Source: an uncultured Clostridia bacterium (GTDB lineage: Bacteria; Bacillota; Clostridia; Christensenellales; Aristaeellaceae). From it: a stretch of 64,000 nucleotides of DNA. Shown here piece by piece: positions 24,663 to 33,112 of this stretch. The notes beneath the pieces were generated by a model that was not told the origin of the DNA, did not search any database, and saw only the letters and a list, made by a program, of their open reading frames with translations. Position numbers and translations under genes: made by a program. Each line of letters opens with the position of its first letter. Position 1 is the first letter of the stretch. Location: the NCBI GenBank assembly GCA_934636105.1, contig CAKTZR010000004.1, positions 138,943-202,942 on the forward strand. The letters are read 5' to 3'.

Positions 24663-25568
24663 TCAGAATTTCAGGAACCAGGTGGAGATGTAGCCGATCT
24701 GGCCGTTCACTTCAACCTTCGTCCAGTCGGTCGTCTTTTCCAGCACCTTGACCGTCGTGCCGACCGGAACGGTGCCGATGATGGACGCGGACAGGCTCGC
24801 ACGGCTGCGGAAATTGACATAGCTGCCGCCGTTGGCGTTGAATACGCGCGCGGTGCCGCTCACGATTTCGCTCGTGACCTTCAGATACTTGGCCATCATG
24901 TAGCCGGTCTTGCCGTCCACGCTGACCTTGTACCAGTCGCCCTGGCGGGCCAGCAGGGTCACGGTCTTGCCGTTGCGGTAGTAGCCCAGCGATTCGCTGT
25001 TCACGCTCGCTTCGCGGCGCAGGAACAGCACCTGCGTGTCGCGCGGGTTGTTGACCACGGCGGTGCCGGTCGCAGGCTTCACGGTGGAAGAACCGTTGCT
25101 CACGCTCTTGCTGGAGAGCCACTGGGCCTGCATGTAGCCGGTCTTGCCGTCCACGCTGACCTTGCTCCACGCGCCGTTGGTGGAAAGCACCGTCACCTTC
25201 GTGCCGCGCGGATAAGAGCCCAGGATGTCGCCGTTCGGCTCGGCGCGCAGGTTCAGGCCGCGGCTGTTCGTGTTGACATACGCGGTGGCGTTGGTCGCGC
25301 CTTCGCTGCCCAGATACTTGACGTACATGTAGCCGCTCTGGCCGCCGATGTCCACGCTCGCCCAGTCGCCGTTGATGCCCTTGACGAGCACCTCGGTACC
25401 CCAGCCATACTTGCCCAGAATGGCGGAGGATGCGCTCTCCTCGGCGCGCAGGTTCAGCGTGCCGCAGGTGATGACGCGGGTTTCATTTTCGGCGAAGGCC
25501 GCCAGCGGGGCCACCATCGCCATGCTCAGCATCGCGGCGCAAGCCGCCTTTTTCTTGCCAGTAAACAT
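24663..25568 (-). CDS. Secreted protein with four bacterial SH3 repeats
   Basis: A 301-residue secreted protein. A signal peptide (MFTGKKKAACAAMLSMAMVA... ending AAFAEN) is followed by four SH3_3-type repeats of about 65-70 residues. Each starts with a Leu-N-x-R or V-N-F-R strand (TLNLRAEES, GLNLRAEPN, VLFLRREAS, YVNFRSRAS) and ends W-x-K-V-x-V-x-G-x-x-G-Y. Such repeats usually bind cell-wall peptides. No catalytic domain is present, so it may be a wall-binding or scaffolding protein. The fourth repeat ends at the C-terminus. The ATG at 25568 has AAAGGAGG upstream. It is transcribed alone. Confidence 0.88.
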   Translation of the reverse strand: MFTGKKKAACAAMLSMAMVAPLAAFAENETRVITCGTLNLRAEESASSAILGKYGWGTEVLVKGINGDWASVDIGGQSGYMYVKYLGSEGATNATAYVNTNSRGLNLRAEPNGDILGSYPRGTKVTVLSTNGAWSKVSVDGKTGYMQAQWLSSKSVSNGSSTVKPATGTAVVNNPRDTQVLFLRREASVNSESLGYYRNGKTVTLLARQGDWYKVSVDGKTGYMMAKYLKVTSEIVSGTARVFNANGGSYVNFRSRASLSASIIGTVPVGTTVKVLEKTTDWTKVEVNGQIGYISTWFLKF

Positions 25569-25872
25569 ATAGGAAGTCCTCCTTTGTCATTGCGAAGGCG
25601 TCCAAGCGGCCGCTCTTGATCGTCTTCTGCATATCTGACGAAGGTGGATATTCTTTTATTGCAACATAATCGTTTCCAAGTTCTGGAAAAGACGAGAGAA
25701 GCGATAAAAAGCAAGCAATATCAGCAAAAATCGGAGAAAATGAAGGTATGGAAGATATTGTCACAGTAGGTGTAAAATGATTGCACCGTTTGAACGCTCT
25801 TACCGCTTATACCAAAAGGCTCCCTCTGAGAGGGAGCTGTCGAGCGAAGCGAGACTTGAGGGAGGTCGACTT
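25569..25872. repeat. Intergenic region with AT-rich leader and palindromic repeat
   Basis: About 300 bases without a credible gene. 25620-25790 is AT-rich and upstream of the SH3 gene, but I could not find a convincing -35/-10 pair. 25813-25873 is a dispersed element: GGCTCCCTCTGAGAGGGAGC stem, then GAGCGAAGCGAG, then TTGAGGGAGGTCGAC. It reaches the stop codon of the aminotransferase gene and may serve as its terminator. Confidence 0.55.
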
Positions 25873-26994
25873 TTACAGCGTATCCAGCGTGGCGGAAATC
25901 GCGGCGAGTCCGGCTTTCAACTCGTCTGCATCGCAGGCATAGCCGATGCGCGCGCAGCCTTCAAGCTCAAAACATGCGCCGGGGGTGAGCAGCGCACCGG
26001 TCTGGGCGAGCAGCTTTTCACAGAAAGCATAGGACGGAATCGGGCTGTCATAAAACAGCAGCGCGGTCGTGCCGGCCTGCGGGCGGACGAAATGCACGCG
26101 CTTTTCCTTTTCCACCCAGTCGGTCAGGATCGCCAGATTCTCCCGGACAATCCCCCGGTTGCGCGCCAGCAGCGCGTGGCTGTGGCGCAGGGCGAGGGAC
26201 GCGATGGCTTCATCGAACATGCCGCAGCTAATCAGGCTGTAATCGCGGCGGGACAGGCAGGCATTGACGAAATCCGCGTCGTGGCTGGCCACCCAGCCCA
26301 GGCGCAGCCCGGCCAGCGAAAAGACCTTGGACATGCTGCCGATGGAAATGCCCTTTTCATAGAGATCGACAATCGAATCGCTCCATGCGTCCGTCTGCGT
26401 CAGATGGCGGTAAACCTCGTCGCAGAGCACGTATGCGCCGACTTCGCGCGCCATGGCGACGATGGCTTCCAGCATCGCCTTGTCCATCAGCGCGCCGGTC
26501 GGGTTGTTGGGGTTGTTCAGGCAGATCAGCCGGGTGTTCGGCTTGATGAGCCCGCGCAACTCGTCGAGATCAGGCAGAAAGCCATTTTCCTCGCGCAGCG
26601 GGAGCAGATCGACCTGCGAGCCGAAGGACTGCGGAATGGAATACAGCTGCTGATAGGTCGGCAGGACGCAGATCACGTGGTCGCCGGGGCGGACCAGCGC
26701 GTACATGGCGAGATGATTTGCGCCCGCCGCGCCGTGCGTGGTGACGACCTCGTTCGGATTCAGCGTTTTGAACAGGTCGCAGATGCCCTCGCGCAGTTCC
26801 GGCTTGCCGACGATATCGCCGTAGGTCAGGCGGCGCTGACAGAACGCGTCGAGAAACGCCTGCTTGTTTTCGCCCGTCAAGGCAAACAGTTCGTCAAGCG
26901 AGACGGAGTTGACGCAGGTTTCTGCGATATTGATTTTCGCCTGCGTTTCGTAGGCATTCATCCATTCTTCAACTTTGAAAGGGCTGATATTCAT
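25873..26994 (-). CDS. PLP-dependent class I/II aminotransferase
   Basis: A 373-residue fold-type I aminotransferase. Visible family blocks are THGAAGANHLAMYALVRPGD, LICLNNPNNPTGALMD, YVLCDEVYRHL and IGSMSKVFSLAGLRLGW, where the Lys of SMSK binds PLP. The Arg of ARIGY near the end would bind the substrate carboxylate. The amino-acid substrate cannot be told; several relatives are annotated simply as aminotransferases of class I/II. The ATG at 26994 has TTAAGGAGG upstream and is preferred over upstream frames that run through a structured leader. Confidence 0.88.
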   Translation of the reverse strand: MNISPFKVEEWMNAYETQAKINIAETCVNSVSLDELFALTGENKQAFLDAFCQRRLTYGDIVGKPELREGICDLFKTLNPNEVVTTHGAAGANHLAMYALVRPGDHVICVLPTYQQLYSIPQSFGSQVDLLPLREENGFLPDLDELRGLIKPNTRLICLNNPNNPTGALMDKAMLEAIVAMAREVGAYVLCDEVYRHLTQTDAWSDSIVDLYEKGISIGSMSKVFSLAGLRLGWVASHDADFVNACLSRRDYSLISCGMFDEAIASLALRHSHALLARNRGIVRENLAILTDWVEKEKRVHFVRPQAGTTALLFYDSPIPSYAFCEKLLAQTGALLTPGACFELEGCARIGYACDADELKAGLAAISATLDTL

Positions 26995-27019
26995 AAAAAT
27001 CCTCCTTAAAAAGGTAAAA

Positions 27020-27108
27020 GGCATCCGGCCTCCCGCCTTATAACGCTTGCGCGCCGTACCTACGGAGGAAGTCCGAATGCCCGACCGCTTCACCCGGTGG
27101 TGAAGCGG
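27020..27108 (-). promoter_or_regulatory. Structured leader upstream of the aminotransferase gene (candidate RNA element or repeat)
   Basis: On the minus strand a 10-bp hairpin CCGCTTCACC-loop-GGTGAAGCGG (27085-27108) is followed by a domain closed by GGCATTCGG (27073-27081) with CCGGATGCC (27020-27028). A CCTCC/GGAGG stem and a CGC-GCAA-GCG hairpin (GNRA-type loop) lie inside. The closing stem ends about 14 nt before the ribosome site of the aminotransferase gene. I do not recognise a known riboswitch; it could also be a dispersed repeat. Confidence 0.4.
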
Positions 27109-27137
27109 GGTGATGATGTGAAGTTGAAATCAGAATA

Positions 27138-28025
27138 TCATAAATCAGACGAAATATCAACGGTAAAATCGGGCGTGCAGGCGATTTCGAGCGGCGCGCC
27201 CGTGATGGGATGAATCAGCGAGAGCTTCACCGCGCAGAGCTGATGATAGGGTGCGCGGTATTTTGCAGCCAATTCGGCGGATTCTGCGGTCTGATATCGT
27301 GTGTCTCCCAGCAGCGGATGGCCGATGTGCGCCATGTGGACGCGAAGCTGGTGCGTGCGCCCGGTGACGGGAAAGAGCCGCACGAGCGAAAGATCGCCCA
27401 GCGCCGCTTCCAATCGATAGCGCGTCACGGCGCGCTGGCCGCCGGGCTGAACCGCACGGGTGAAGCTGTCCGGCGCGATGCGGTCAATCGGCGCGTCGAT
27501 CACGTCCTCCGGCTTGGATAAAGCGCCGCAGACCAGCGCGAGGTATTCCTTGCGAAAGGTATCTGCCTGCATCTGCCGCTGAATGTGCGCCTGCGCATAC
27601 GGCAGCTTGGCGAATAAGACAATGCCCGTCGTTTCCGCGTCGAGCCGATGGACGGGATGCGCGCCGCTGTGCAGATAGCTCTGCACGCGCCCTTCCAGCG
27701 TGTCCGCGCCGCGCGGGGCGGAGGGCGAAGGATGTACCTGCAAGGGCGCGGGTTTGCGCACGGCCAGCAGCGCGTCGTCTTCATAGAGCACATCGAGCGG
27801 AACGGGCGCGGAGAAATCCGTCGGCGTGTCGTACCCGGCCAGCGGAACGCAGACCTTTCGGCCCGCGCCGACGCGCTGATTGGCGAAAAACGGCGCGCCA
27901 TCCACCGTCAAGCCCAGGCGCTTGGCCTCCCGCGCTTCCCTTGCGGAAAGCGAGAGCGGCCCGCGCAAAAGCTGATCGAGGGTCAGCGCGCCGTCGGATT
28001 CGGTTGTGAGATAGAGAAGGTTCAT
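27138..28025 (-). CDS. RluA-family pseudouridine synthase
   Basis: Isomerises uridines in rRNA or tRNA. The 295 residues have an N-terminal S4-like segment (LRGPLSLSAREAREAKRLGLTV) and the catalytic domain. The active-site Asp lies in HPVHRLDAETTG. Other family blocks are VYEDD-type (VLYEDDALLAVRKP), VTRYRLEAAL, PVTGRTHQLRVHMAHIGHPLLGD. The ATG at 28025 is supported by GGGAG only 2-3 nt upstream, and that ribosome site is supplied by a dispersed repeat. The specific RNA target is not readable. Confidence 0.9.
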   Translation of the reverse strand: MNLLYLTTESDGALTLDQLLRGPLSLSAREAREAKRLGLTVDGAPFFANQRVGAGRKVCVPLAGYDTPTDFSAPVPLDVLYEDDALLAVRKPAPLQVHPSPSAPRGADTLEGRVQSYLHSGAHPVHRLDAETTGIVLFAKLPYAQAHIQRQMQADTFRKEYLALVCGALSKPEDVIDAPIDRIAPDSFTRAVQPGGQRAVTRYRLEAALGDLSLVRLFPVTGRTHQLRVHMAHIGHPLLGDTRYQTAESAELAAKYRAPYHQLCAVKLSLIHPITGAPLEIACTPDFTVDISSDL

Positions 28026-28079
28026 GACTCCCTCAGTCAGCTTCGCTGACAGCTCCCTCAAGGAGGGAGCCTTTTGGCG
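28026..28079. repeat. Dispersed palindromic element (CTCCCTC family), copy abutting the pseudouridine synthase start
   Basis: GACTCCCTCAGTCAGCTTCG... with the GCTCCCTCAAGGAGGGAGC stem and CTTTTGGCG end. Inside are two nested palindromes (CAGCTTCGCTG; CTCCCTCAAGGAGGGAG). It matches the layout of 25813-25873. Confidence 0.7.
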
Positions 28080-28100
28080 TTAAGTAAGATAGGAGAGAAT

Positions 28101-28152
28101 AAAGCCTCCCTCTCTGAGGGAGGTGGATGCCGAAGGCAGCCGGAAGGAGTTA
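28101..28152. repeat. Second CTCCCTC-family element, facing the first
   Basis: AAAGCCTCCCTCTCTGAGGGAGG stem followed by TGGATGCCGAAGGCAGCCGG. Its right end forms the stop codon of the ABC ATPase gene. Together with 28026-28079 it fills the 124-nt gap. Confidence 0.68.
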
Positions 28153-28902
28153 CAAGACCTTGCTCAGGAAGTCCTGCGTGCGCGGATTCTGCGGATGGTC
28201 GAACACCTGATGCGGGTCGCCCTGCTCCATGATGATGCCCTCATCCATGAACAGCACGCGGTTGCAGACCTCGCGTGCGAAGCCCATTTCATGCGTGACG
28301 ATGACGCAGGTCATGTTGTTTTTCGCCAGCGACTTGATAACCTCAAGCACCTCGCCGACCATCTCCGGGTCGAGAGCGCTGGTCGGTTCGTCAAAGAGCA
28401 TGACTTCCGGCTCCATCGCCAGCGCGCGCACGATGGCCAGACGCTGCTTTTGGCCGCCGGAAAGGCGGGAGGGCTTGTTGTCGCGCTTGTCGGAAAGGCC
28501 GACGCGGGCGAGCAGGGCTTCCGCTTTGGCGACAGCTTCATCCTTGCTCATTTTGCCCAGCAGAACGGGCGCAAGCGTGATGTTATCGATGACGGACATA
28601 TGCGGGAAGATGTTGAAATGCTGAAAGACCATGCCCATCTTCTGACGGTGCTGGTCGATGTTCACGCTCTTATCCGCGATATCCACGCCGTCAAACCAGA
28701 TGTGGCCGCTGGTCGGCTCCTCCAGGCGGTTCAGGCAGCGCAGGAAGGTCGATTTGCCCGAACCGGACGGGCCGATCAGCGAGACAACCTCGCCCTTGTG
28801 GATGGTTTCGGTGATGCCGTTGAGCACCTTCAGGCTGCCGAAGCTCTTGTGCAGATCCTCGACGCGAATCAGCTCCGGCGCGTTTTCAAACGAATCAGTC
28901 AT
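28150..28902 (-). CDS. Polar amino-acid ABC transporter ATPase
   Basis: A 250-residue GlnQ/HisP-type ATPase that powers amino-acid import. Walker A GPSGSGKSTFLRCLN, Q-loop GMVFQHFNIFPHM, signature LSGGQKQRLAIVRAL, Walker B VMLFDEPTSALDPE and H-loop VTHEMGFAREV are all intact. It overlaps the permease gene by 8 nt. The binding-protein gene is not in this operon but lies divergently at 32128. Confidence 0.94.
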   Translation of the reverse strand: MTDSFENAPELIRVEDLHKSFGSLKVLNGITETIHKGEVVSLIGPSGSGKSTFLRCLNRLEEPTSGHIWFDGVDIADKSVNIDQHRQKMGMVFQHFNIFPHMSVIDNITLAPVLLGKMSKDEAVAKAEALLARVGLSDKRDNKPSRLSGGQKQRLAIVRALAMEPEVMLFDEPTSALDPEMVGEVLEVIKSLAKNNMTCVIVTHEMGFAREVCNRVLFMDEGIIMEQGDPHQVFDHPQNPRTQDFLSKVL

Positions 28903-29563
28903 CGCTCTTGAGCCTCCTTTCCAGGACGGTAACCAGCTTGCTCATGGTGAAGGTCACGACAAAATAGATGATACCGATGATAATCAGCGGCTCGATGACC
29001 AGATAGGTCTTGCCGGAGATCGTCTGGTACTGCGTCATCAGGTCGCCGACGTAGAACGTGGAGGCCAGCGACGTTTCCTTCGTCACCGCGACGAACTCGT
29101 TGCACATGGCCGGGAGCACGTTCTTGAATGCCTGCGGCAGAACGATGCGCATCATCGTCTGGCGGGAAGAAAGGCCCAGCGAGCGCGCCGCCTCGGTCTG
29201 GCCGCGGTCGATGGACTGAATGCCGGAACGGAAGACCTCGGACATGTACGCGCCGGAATTGATGACCAGTGCGACGGCGATGCAGGTGAATTTGGAGAGT
29301 TTGAGAGCCGGGAGGATATCCGGCAGCAGGAAATAGAAGAAATACAGCTGGAGCAGCAGCGGCGTATCGCGGATGACTTCGGTATAGACCGTCGCAATGC
29401 CGCGCAGAACTTTCGACTTGCTCAGGCGCATGATGGCAACCAGCGCGCCGATGACGCAGCCGATGGCCACGGAGATGAGCGCCAGCAGCAGCGTCGTGCC
29501 AAGGCCGTTCAGAAAGTTCATGCCGTATTTTTGCAGCAGCTTCATCGTGTTCTGAAACAGCAA
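28895..29563 (-). CDS. Polar amino-acid ABC transporter permease
   Basis: A 222-residue HisM/GlnP-type permease with about five helices. It starts with the GLGTTLLLALISVAIGCVIG helix, and the EAA loop is EAARSLGLSSRQTMMRIVLPQAF, which contacts the ATPase. Only one permease gene is present, so it likely forms a homodimer. It is followed directly by the ATPase gene and preceded by the dehydrogenase gene at 30 nt. Confidence 0.93.
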   Translation of the reverse strand: MLFQNTMKLLQKYGMNFLNGLGTTLLLALISVAIGCVIGALVAIMRLSKSKVLRGIATVYTEVIRDTPLLLQLYFFYFLLPDILPALKLSKFTCIAVALVINSGAYMSEVFRSGIQSIDRGQTEAARSLGLSSRQTMMRIVLPQAFKNVLPAMCNEFVAVTKETSLASTFYVGDLMTQYQTISGKTYLVIEPLIIIGIIYFVVTFTMSKLVTVLERRLKSDD

Positions 29564-29593
29564 GGGAATCCCTCCTTCTTGTGGTAACGGGGT

Positions 29594-30682
29594 TTAGAGT
29601 GCTTCCACACGCTGCATGGCTTCAAACACCATGTCCTGCGTGATGGGGTAGGGGATATGCGCCATGTCCGGCCCGGTCGTGGCCTCGACCAGCGCGTCGT
29701 GCAGCGCGGCTTTGTCAAGCGGCACGTCCATTTCGGCAAGCGTTACGGGCGTACCCAGCGAAACGAGGAACGCGCGAAGGCCGCGCGCTTTATCCGCCTG
29801 CCCGTCCAGCACGAGCTGAACCAGCGCGCCGTAAGCGACCAGATCGCCGTGCAGGAAATTCCGCTCAACATGCTCAAAATGCTGGAGGCCGTAACAGACC
29901 GCATGCGCCAGCGCGCAGTTATAATTGTCGTCCGCCATCAGCGAGACCAGTCCCGCCGAGAGGATGACGCTTCGTGCGCACATTTCCATCGCGGGCCCGG
30001 CTTCGTGGCGCTCTACTTCGTCAAGCGCCTGACGGCCGAATTTCACAATCGGATCGTAGCAGGTGCTCGACAGGCTCACACCGATGGCGGACATGTGGTC
30101 GAGTGCCCCGCCCAGCTCGTCGCCGCGCGCGCTGAACGTCGATTCAAGGTATTTCGCCAGCGTGTCGCCCAGGCCCGCGCGGAAGAAGCGCGCCGGGGCG
30201 TTGGCCGCCAGATTCAGATCGATCAGCGTGAGCGCAGGCGGCGCATCATAAAAGAGGAAGCGATCAAACGGCCCATCCTCGCGGTAGACGACGGAAAGCG
30301 CGGTGATCGGCGCGCAGTTGGAAACCAGAGTCGGCAGGCTGACCAGCGGAATCCCCAGCTGATACGCCACGCCTTTTGCGGTATCGATGGCCTTGCCGCC
30401 GCCCATGCCGACCAGAAAATCCGGCTGCATCGGGGCGATTTCGGCGGCAAGCCTGTCCATCGCCGCCTGCGTGCAGGCCCCGCCGAAGGGGAGCGCGCAG
30501 AGCATCTGCATGCCGCTGTCCGCAAGCCCTTCTTTCAAAGAAGGAAGACCCTTTTCCATCGCGGTCTGTCCGCCGACCAGCGCAAAGCGCGTGCCGAGGG
30601 CTTTGCAAAGCGCCGGGAAGCGCGCATATACGCCGCGGCCGAAACAGAAACGCGGCAGAGTGACGACGTCAGTGATATACAT
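29594..30682 (-). CDS. Iron-containing alcohol dehydrogenase, glycerol dehydrogenase-like
   Basis: A 362-residue NAD-dependent dehydrogenase of the GldA branch. The N-terminal nucleotide-binding domain has FLVGMGGGKAIDTAKGVA and VSLPTLVSNCAPITALSV. Metal ligands probably lie in GLGDTLAKYLES (Asp) and in CALAHAVCYGLQHF...LHGDLVAYG (two His). The substrate may be glycerol or another small alcohol or aldehyde; its place in an amino-acid uptake operon suggests use in amino-acid breakdown. It starts 4 nt after the aminotransferase stop. Confidence 0.85.
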   Translation of the reverse strand: MYITDVVTLPRFCFGRGVYARFPALCKALGTRFALVGGQTAMEKGLPSLKEGLADSGMQMLCALPFGGACTQAAMDRLAAEIAPMQPDFLVGMGGGKAIDTAKGVAYQLGIPLVSLPTLVSNCAPITALSVVYREDGPFDRFLFYDAPPALTLIDLNLAANAPARFFRAGLGDTLAKYLESTFSARGDELGGALDHMSAIGVSLSSTCYDPIVKFGRQALDEVERHEAGPAMEMCARSVILSAGLVSLMADDNYNCALAHAVCYGLQHFEHVERNFLHGDLVAYGALVQLVLDGQADKARGLRAFLVSLGTPVTLAEMDVPLDKAALHDALVEATTGPDMAHIPYPITQDMVFEAMQRVEAL

Positions 30683-30686
30683 CGGG

Positions 30687-31865
30687 TTACACCAGCTTCG
30701 GCAGCTTCGCCAGGCGTTCCAGCGCCTCGTTCAGGGTTTCCTCGCTGCGGGCAAAGTGCAGACGGATCAGATGGTTGACCGGCTCGCGGAAGAAGCTCGA
30801 ACCCGGCACGGCCGCCACGCCGATGGTGCGAATCATCCACTCGCAGAACTCCATGTCGCTCTTGCCGTGGAAGCGCATACCCGGCTTCTGGAAATCGCTG
30901 ATATCGACCATCACGAAATAACTGCCCTGCGGCACGGTGTGCTTGAGACCGATGCGATCCAGCCCGTCCAGGAACACCTGACGCTTGTGGGTATACAGCT
31001 CGGTCAGCCCGTCGTAATAGCTCTGCGGGAAATTCAGACCGACGACAGCCGCCTCCTGAAGCGGCGCGGCCGCGCCGACAGTCAGAAAGTCATGAACTTT
31101 CTTTGCGCCCTCGATCACGTTTTCCGGCCCGATGAGGTAGCCCAAGCGCCAGCCGGTGATGGAATAGGTCTTGGAGAGGGAGGAGCAGCAGATGACGCGG
31201 TCGGCGATTTCCGGCAGCGCGCCTGCATAAACATGATGATACGGCGCAAAGACGATGTGCTCATAGACCTCGTCGGTAATCATGTACGCGTCGTATTTAT
31301 TGCACAGGCCGCCGATGAACAGCAGTTCTTCCTTCGTGAAGACTTTGCCGCACGGGTTCGACGGGTTGCAGACGATGATCGCCTTGGGATGCTGGCGGAA
31401 CGCGTCTTCCAGCACGTTGCGGTCGAAGTCGAACGTCGGGGGAACGAGCGGCACGAAGATCGGGTCTGCGCCGGAAAGAATCGCGTCCGCGCCGTAGTTC
31501 TCATAGAACGGGGAGAAGACAACGACCTTATCGCCGGGGTTGCAGACGGTCATCATCGCGCTCATCATTGCTTCCGTGCCGCCGCAGGTGACGAGAATCT
31601 CGGTATCCGGGTTAATTTCGCGGCCATACGCGCGGCCCTGCTTGCGGGCGAGCGCTTCGCGGAAGTTCTCCGCGCCGAAGGTTACGGAATACTGATGCGG
31701 GCCTTCGTCCGCGACCTCGCGCAGACGGTCGGTGATTTCCTTGGGCGGCGGAAAATCCGGGAAACCCTGGGAGAGGTTGATGGCGTCCACCTCGTCGCTG
31801 ATGCGGGTCATGCGGCGGATGACGGAATCGGTAAACGTCTGAACACGATGGCTCAGTTCGGGCAT
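30687..31865 (-). CDS. PLP-dependent aminotransferase (aspartate-aminotransferase superfamily)
   Basis: A 392-residue class I aminotransferase. Family blocks are INLSQGFPDFPPPKEI, GGTEAMMSAMM, IVCNPSNPCGKVF, YMITDEVYEHI and CCSSLSKTYSITGWRLGY with the PLP Lys. The last Arg-containing block is HLIRLHFARSEETL. The Q-G-F-P-D-F start is typical of the glutamine transaminase/kynurenine-type branch. It is the first gene of the operon that continues with the dehydrogenase, permease and ATPase. Confidence 0.9.
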   Translation of the reverse strand: MPELSHRVQTFTDSVIRRMTRISDEVDAINLSQGFPDFPPPKEITDRLREVADEGPHQYSVTFGAENFREALARKQGRAYGREINPDTEILVTCGGTEAMMSAMMTVCNPGDKVVVFSPFYENYGADAILSGADPIFVPLVPPTFDFDRNVLEDAFRQHPKAIIVCNPSNPCGKVFTKEELLFIGGLCNKYDAYMITDEVYEHIVFAPYHHVYAGALPEIADRVICCSSLSKTYSITGWRLGYLIGPENVIEGAKKVHDFLTVGAAAPLQEAAVVGLNFPQSYYDGLTELYTHKRQVFLDGLDRIGLKHTVPQGSYFVMVDISDFQKPGMRFHGKSDMEFCEWMIRTIGVAAVPGSSFFREPVNHLIRLHFARSEETLNEALERLAKLPKLV

Positions 31866-31927
31866 AAATATTCACACCTTTCAAATTGAGGCTTGCATGC
31901 TTTTTATTGCGCGAACGCAATGCTCAT

Positions 31928-31956
31928 ATTCTAGCACAACATATGAAAATAAACAA
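31928..31956 (-). promoter_or_regulatory. Promoter of the aminotransferase-dehydrogenase-ABC operon
   Basis: Minus strand: TTGTTT (31951-31956), 17-nt spacer, TAGAAT (31928-31933) with an upstream TG. It is back to back with the binding-protein promoter; the 262-nt AT-rich gap is shared. Confidence 0.65.
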
Positions 31957-32040
31957 CCGGTAAAACGGCTTTTCCATATAAATATCGAATATTTTTTCAA
32001 ACTAACCGAAAAATAAAGTATTTTTATGCAGAATATACAC

Positions 32041-32069
32041 TTGACATATGCATAAACCCGTCGTAAAAT
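32041..32069 (+). promoter_or_regulatory. Promoter of the amino-acid binding-protein gene
   Basis: Perfect TTGACA (32041-32046), 17-nt spacer, TAAAAT (32064-32069). The palindrome CATATGCATA overlaps the -35 downstream side and could be an operator. Confidence 0.72.
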
Positions 32070-32127
32070 AGCATCATCGTTTTTGCGGGAACTGTTCCCG
32101 CAGGAGAAAAAAGGAGGAAATCCGATT

Positions 32128-32892
32128 ATGAAAAAGATTCTTGCGTTCGCCCTTGCGCTGGCGATGATTCTCACCTGCTCCCTCGCACTGGCCGATCGTC
32201 TGGACGACATCAAGGCCGCCGGCAAGCTGACCGTTGCGACCAGCCCGGACTGGCCGCCGTATGAGTACATCGACGACGACGGCAACATCGTCGGCACCGA
32301 TATTCTCATGTGCCAGTGGATGGCCGAGCAGCTCGGCGTTGAGCTGGAGATTCAGCCGATGGCGTTTGACGCCTGCCTTGCGGCTGTCGGTCAGGGCGAT
32401 GTGGATATGATGGTCGCCGGCCTGACCTATGATGAGAACCGTCTGGCCCGCATGGAGCTGACCGGCATCTACTGGAACGAGGGCGATCAGGGCGTGCTTG
32501 TCAAGAAGGGCACCGGCGCTTCCTATAACTCTGCGGAGTCTTTCGCGGGCAAGACCGTTGCCGCGCAGAACGGCACCAACCAGCAGATCATGGCTGAGGA
32601 GCAGCTGCCGGAGAGCACGACCGTTGAGCTGGTCACCAAGATTCCGGATGGCGTGAACATGGTCAAGACCGGCCGTATCGATGGTCTGGTTGTGCCGAAG
32701 ACGGTTTATGACAGCATCCTTGCCGAGAACGACGACCTCGAGGTTGCGGACTTCGCGTTCGACTTCCAGGGCGGCAACTACATCGCCAGCGTGAAGGGCG
32801 AGGATACGCTCACCCAGGCCATTCAGGATATGATCGACACGATCAACGAGGAAGGCCTCTATCAGCAGTGGGTGGACGAGATTCAGAAGTAA
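32128..32892 (+). CDS. Amino-acid ABC transporter substrate-binding protein
   Basis: A 254-residue periplasmic-binding-protein type II fold. The signal peptide is MKKILAFALALAMILTCSLALA, cleaved before DRLDD. The mature part has LTVATSPDWPPYEYIDDDG, FDACLAAVGQGDVDMMVAGLT and VAAQNGTNQQ, typical of polar amino-acid binders. The Cys in the signal peptide does not sit in a lipobox (residue before it is Thr), so it is probably not a lipoprotein. The ATG at 32128 has AAAGGAGG upstream. It pairs functionally with the ATPase and permease at 28150-29563 transcribed the other way. Confidence 0.93.
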   Translation: MKKILAFALALAMILTCSLALADRLDDIKAAGKLTVATSPDWPPYEYIDDDGNIVGTDILMCQWMAEQLGVELEIQPMAFDACLAAVGQGDVDMMVAGLTYDENRLARMELTGIYWNEGDQGVLVKKGTGASYNSAESFAGKTVAAQNGTNQQIMAEEQLPESTTVELVTKIPDGVNMVKTGRIDGLVVPKTVYDSILAENDDLEVADFAFDFQGGNYIASVKGEDTLTQAIQDMIDTINEEGLYQQWVDEIQK

Positions 32893-32914
32893 TCTTCAAA
32901 CGAATTGCAAAGTG

Positions 32915-32945
32915 AAAGCCGCCGGGCGCAAGCCCGGCGGCTTTT
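32915..32945 (+). terminator. Terminator of the binding-protein gene
   Basis: A perfect 13-bp stem AAAGCCGCCGGGC with a GCAA loop and T-run. The following 165 nt to 33112 are AT-rich without a credible gene; a weak hairpin at about 33073-33099 may end the PHP operon from the other side. Confidence 0.88.
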
Positions 32946-33112
32946 GATGTATATTCATATCAAAATGTTTTTTGCCCATTTCATGATTGCATCGGCAAAT
33001 CATATTCCATACAGCAGCATTCCTTTCTGCGCTACTTCATGTTCAAGCGTGGCATGCTTTTATATACAACAAGACTGCCCCTCCTTTCGGAAAGGCAGCC
33101 TGATTCATAGAT

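Noticed and set aside
25483..25764. Open frame overlapping the SH3 gene start and its leader
   Set aside because: It is in a different frame from the SH3 protein, lacks a ribosome site and reads through the signal-peptide region out of frame.
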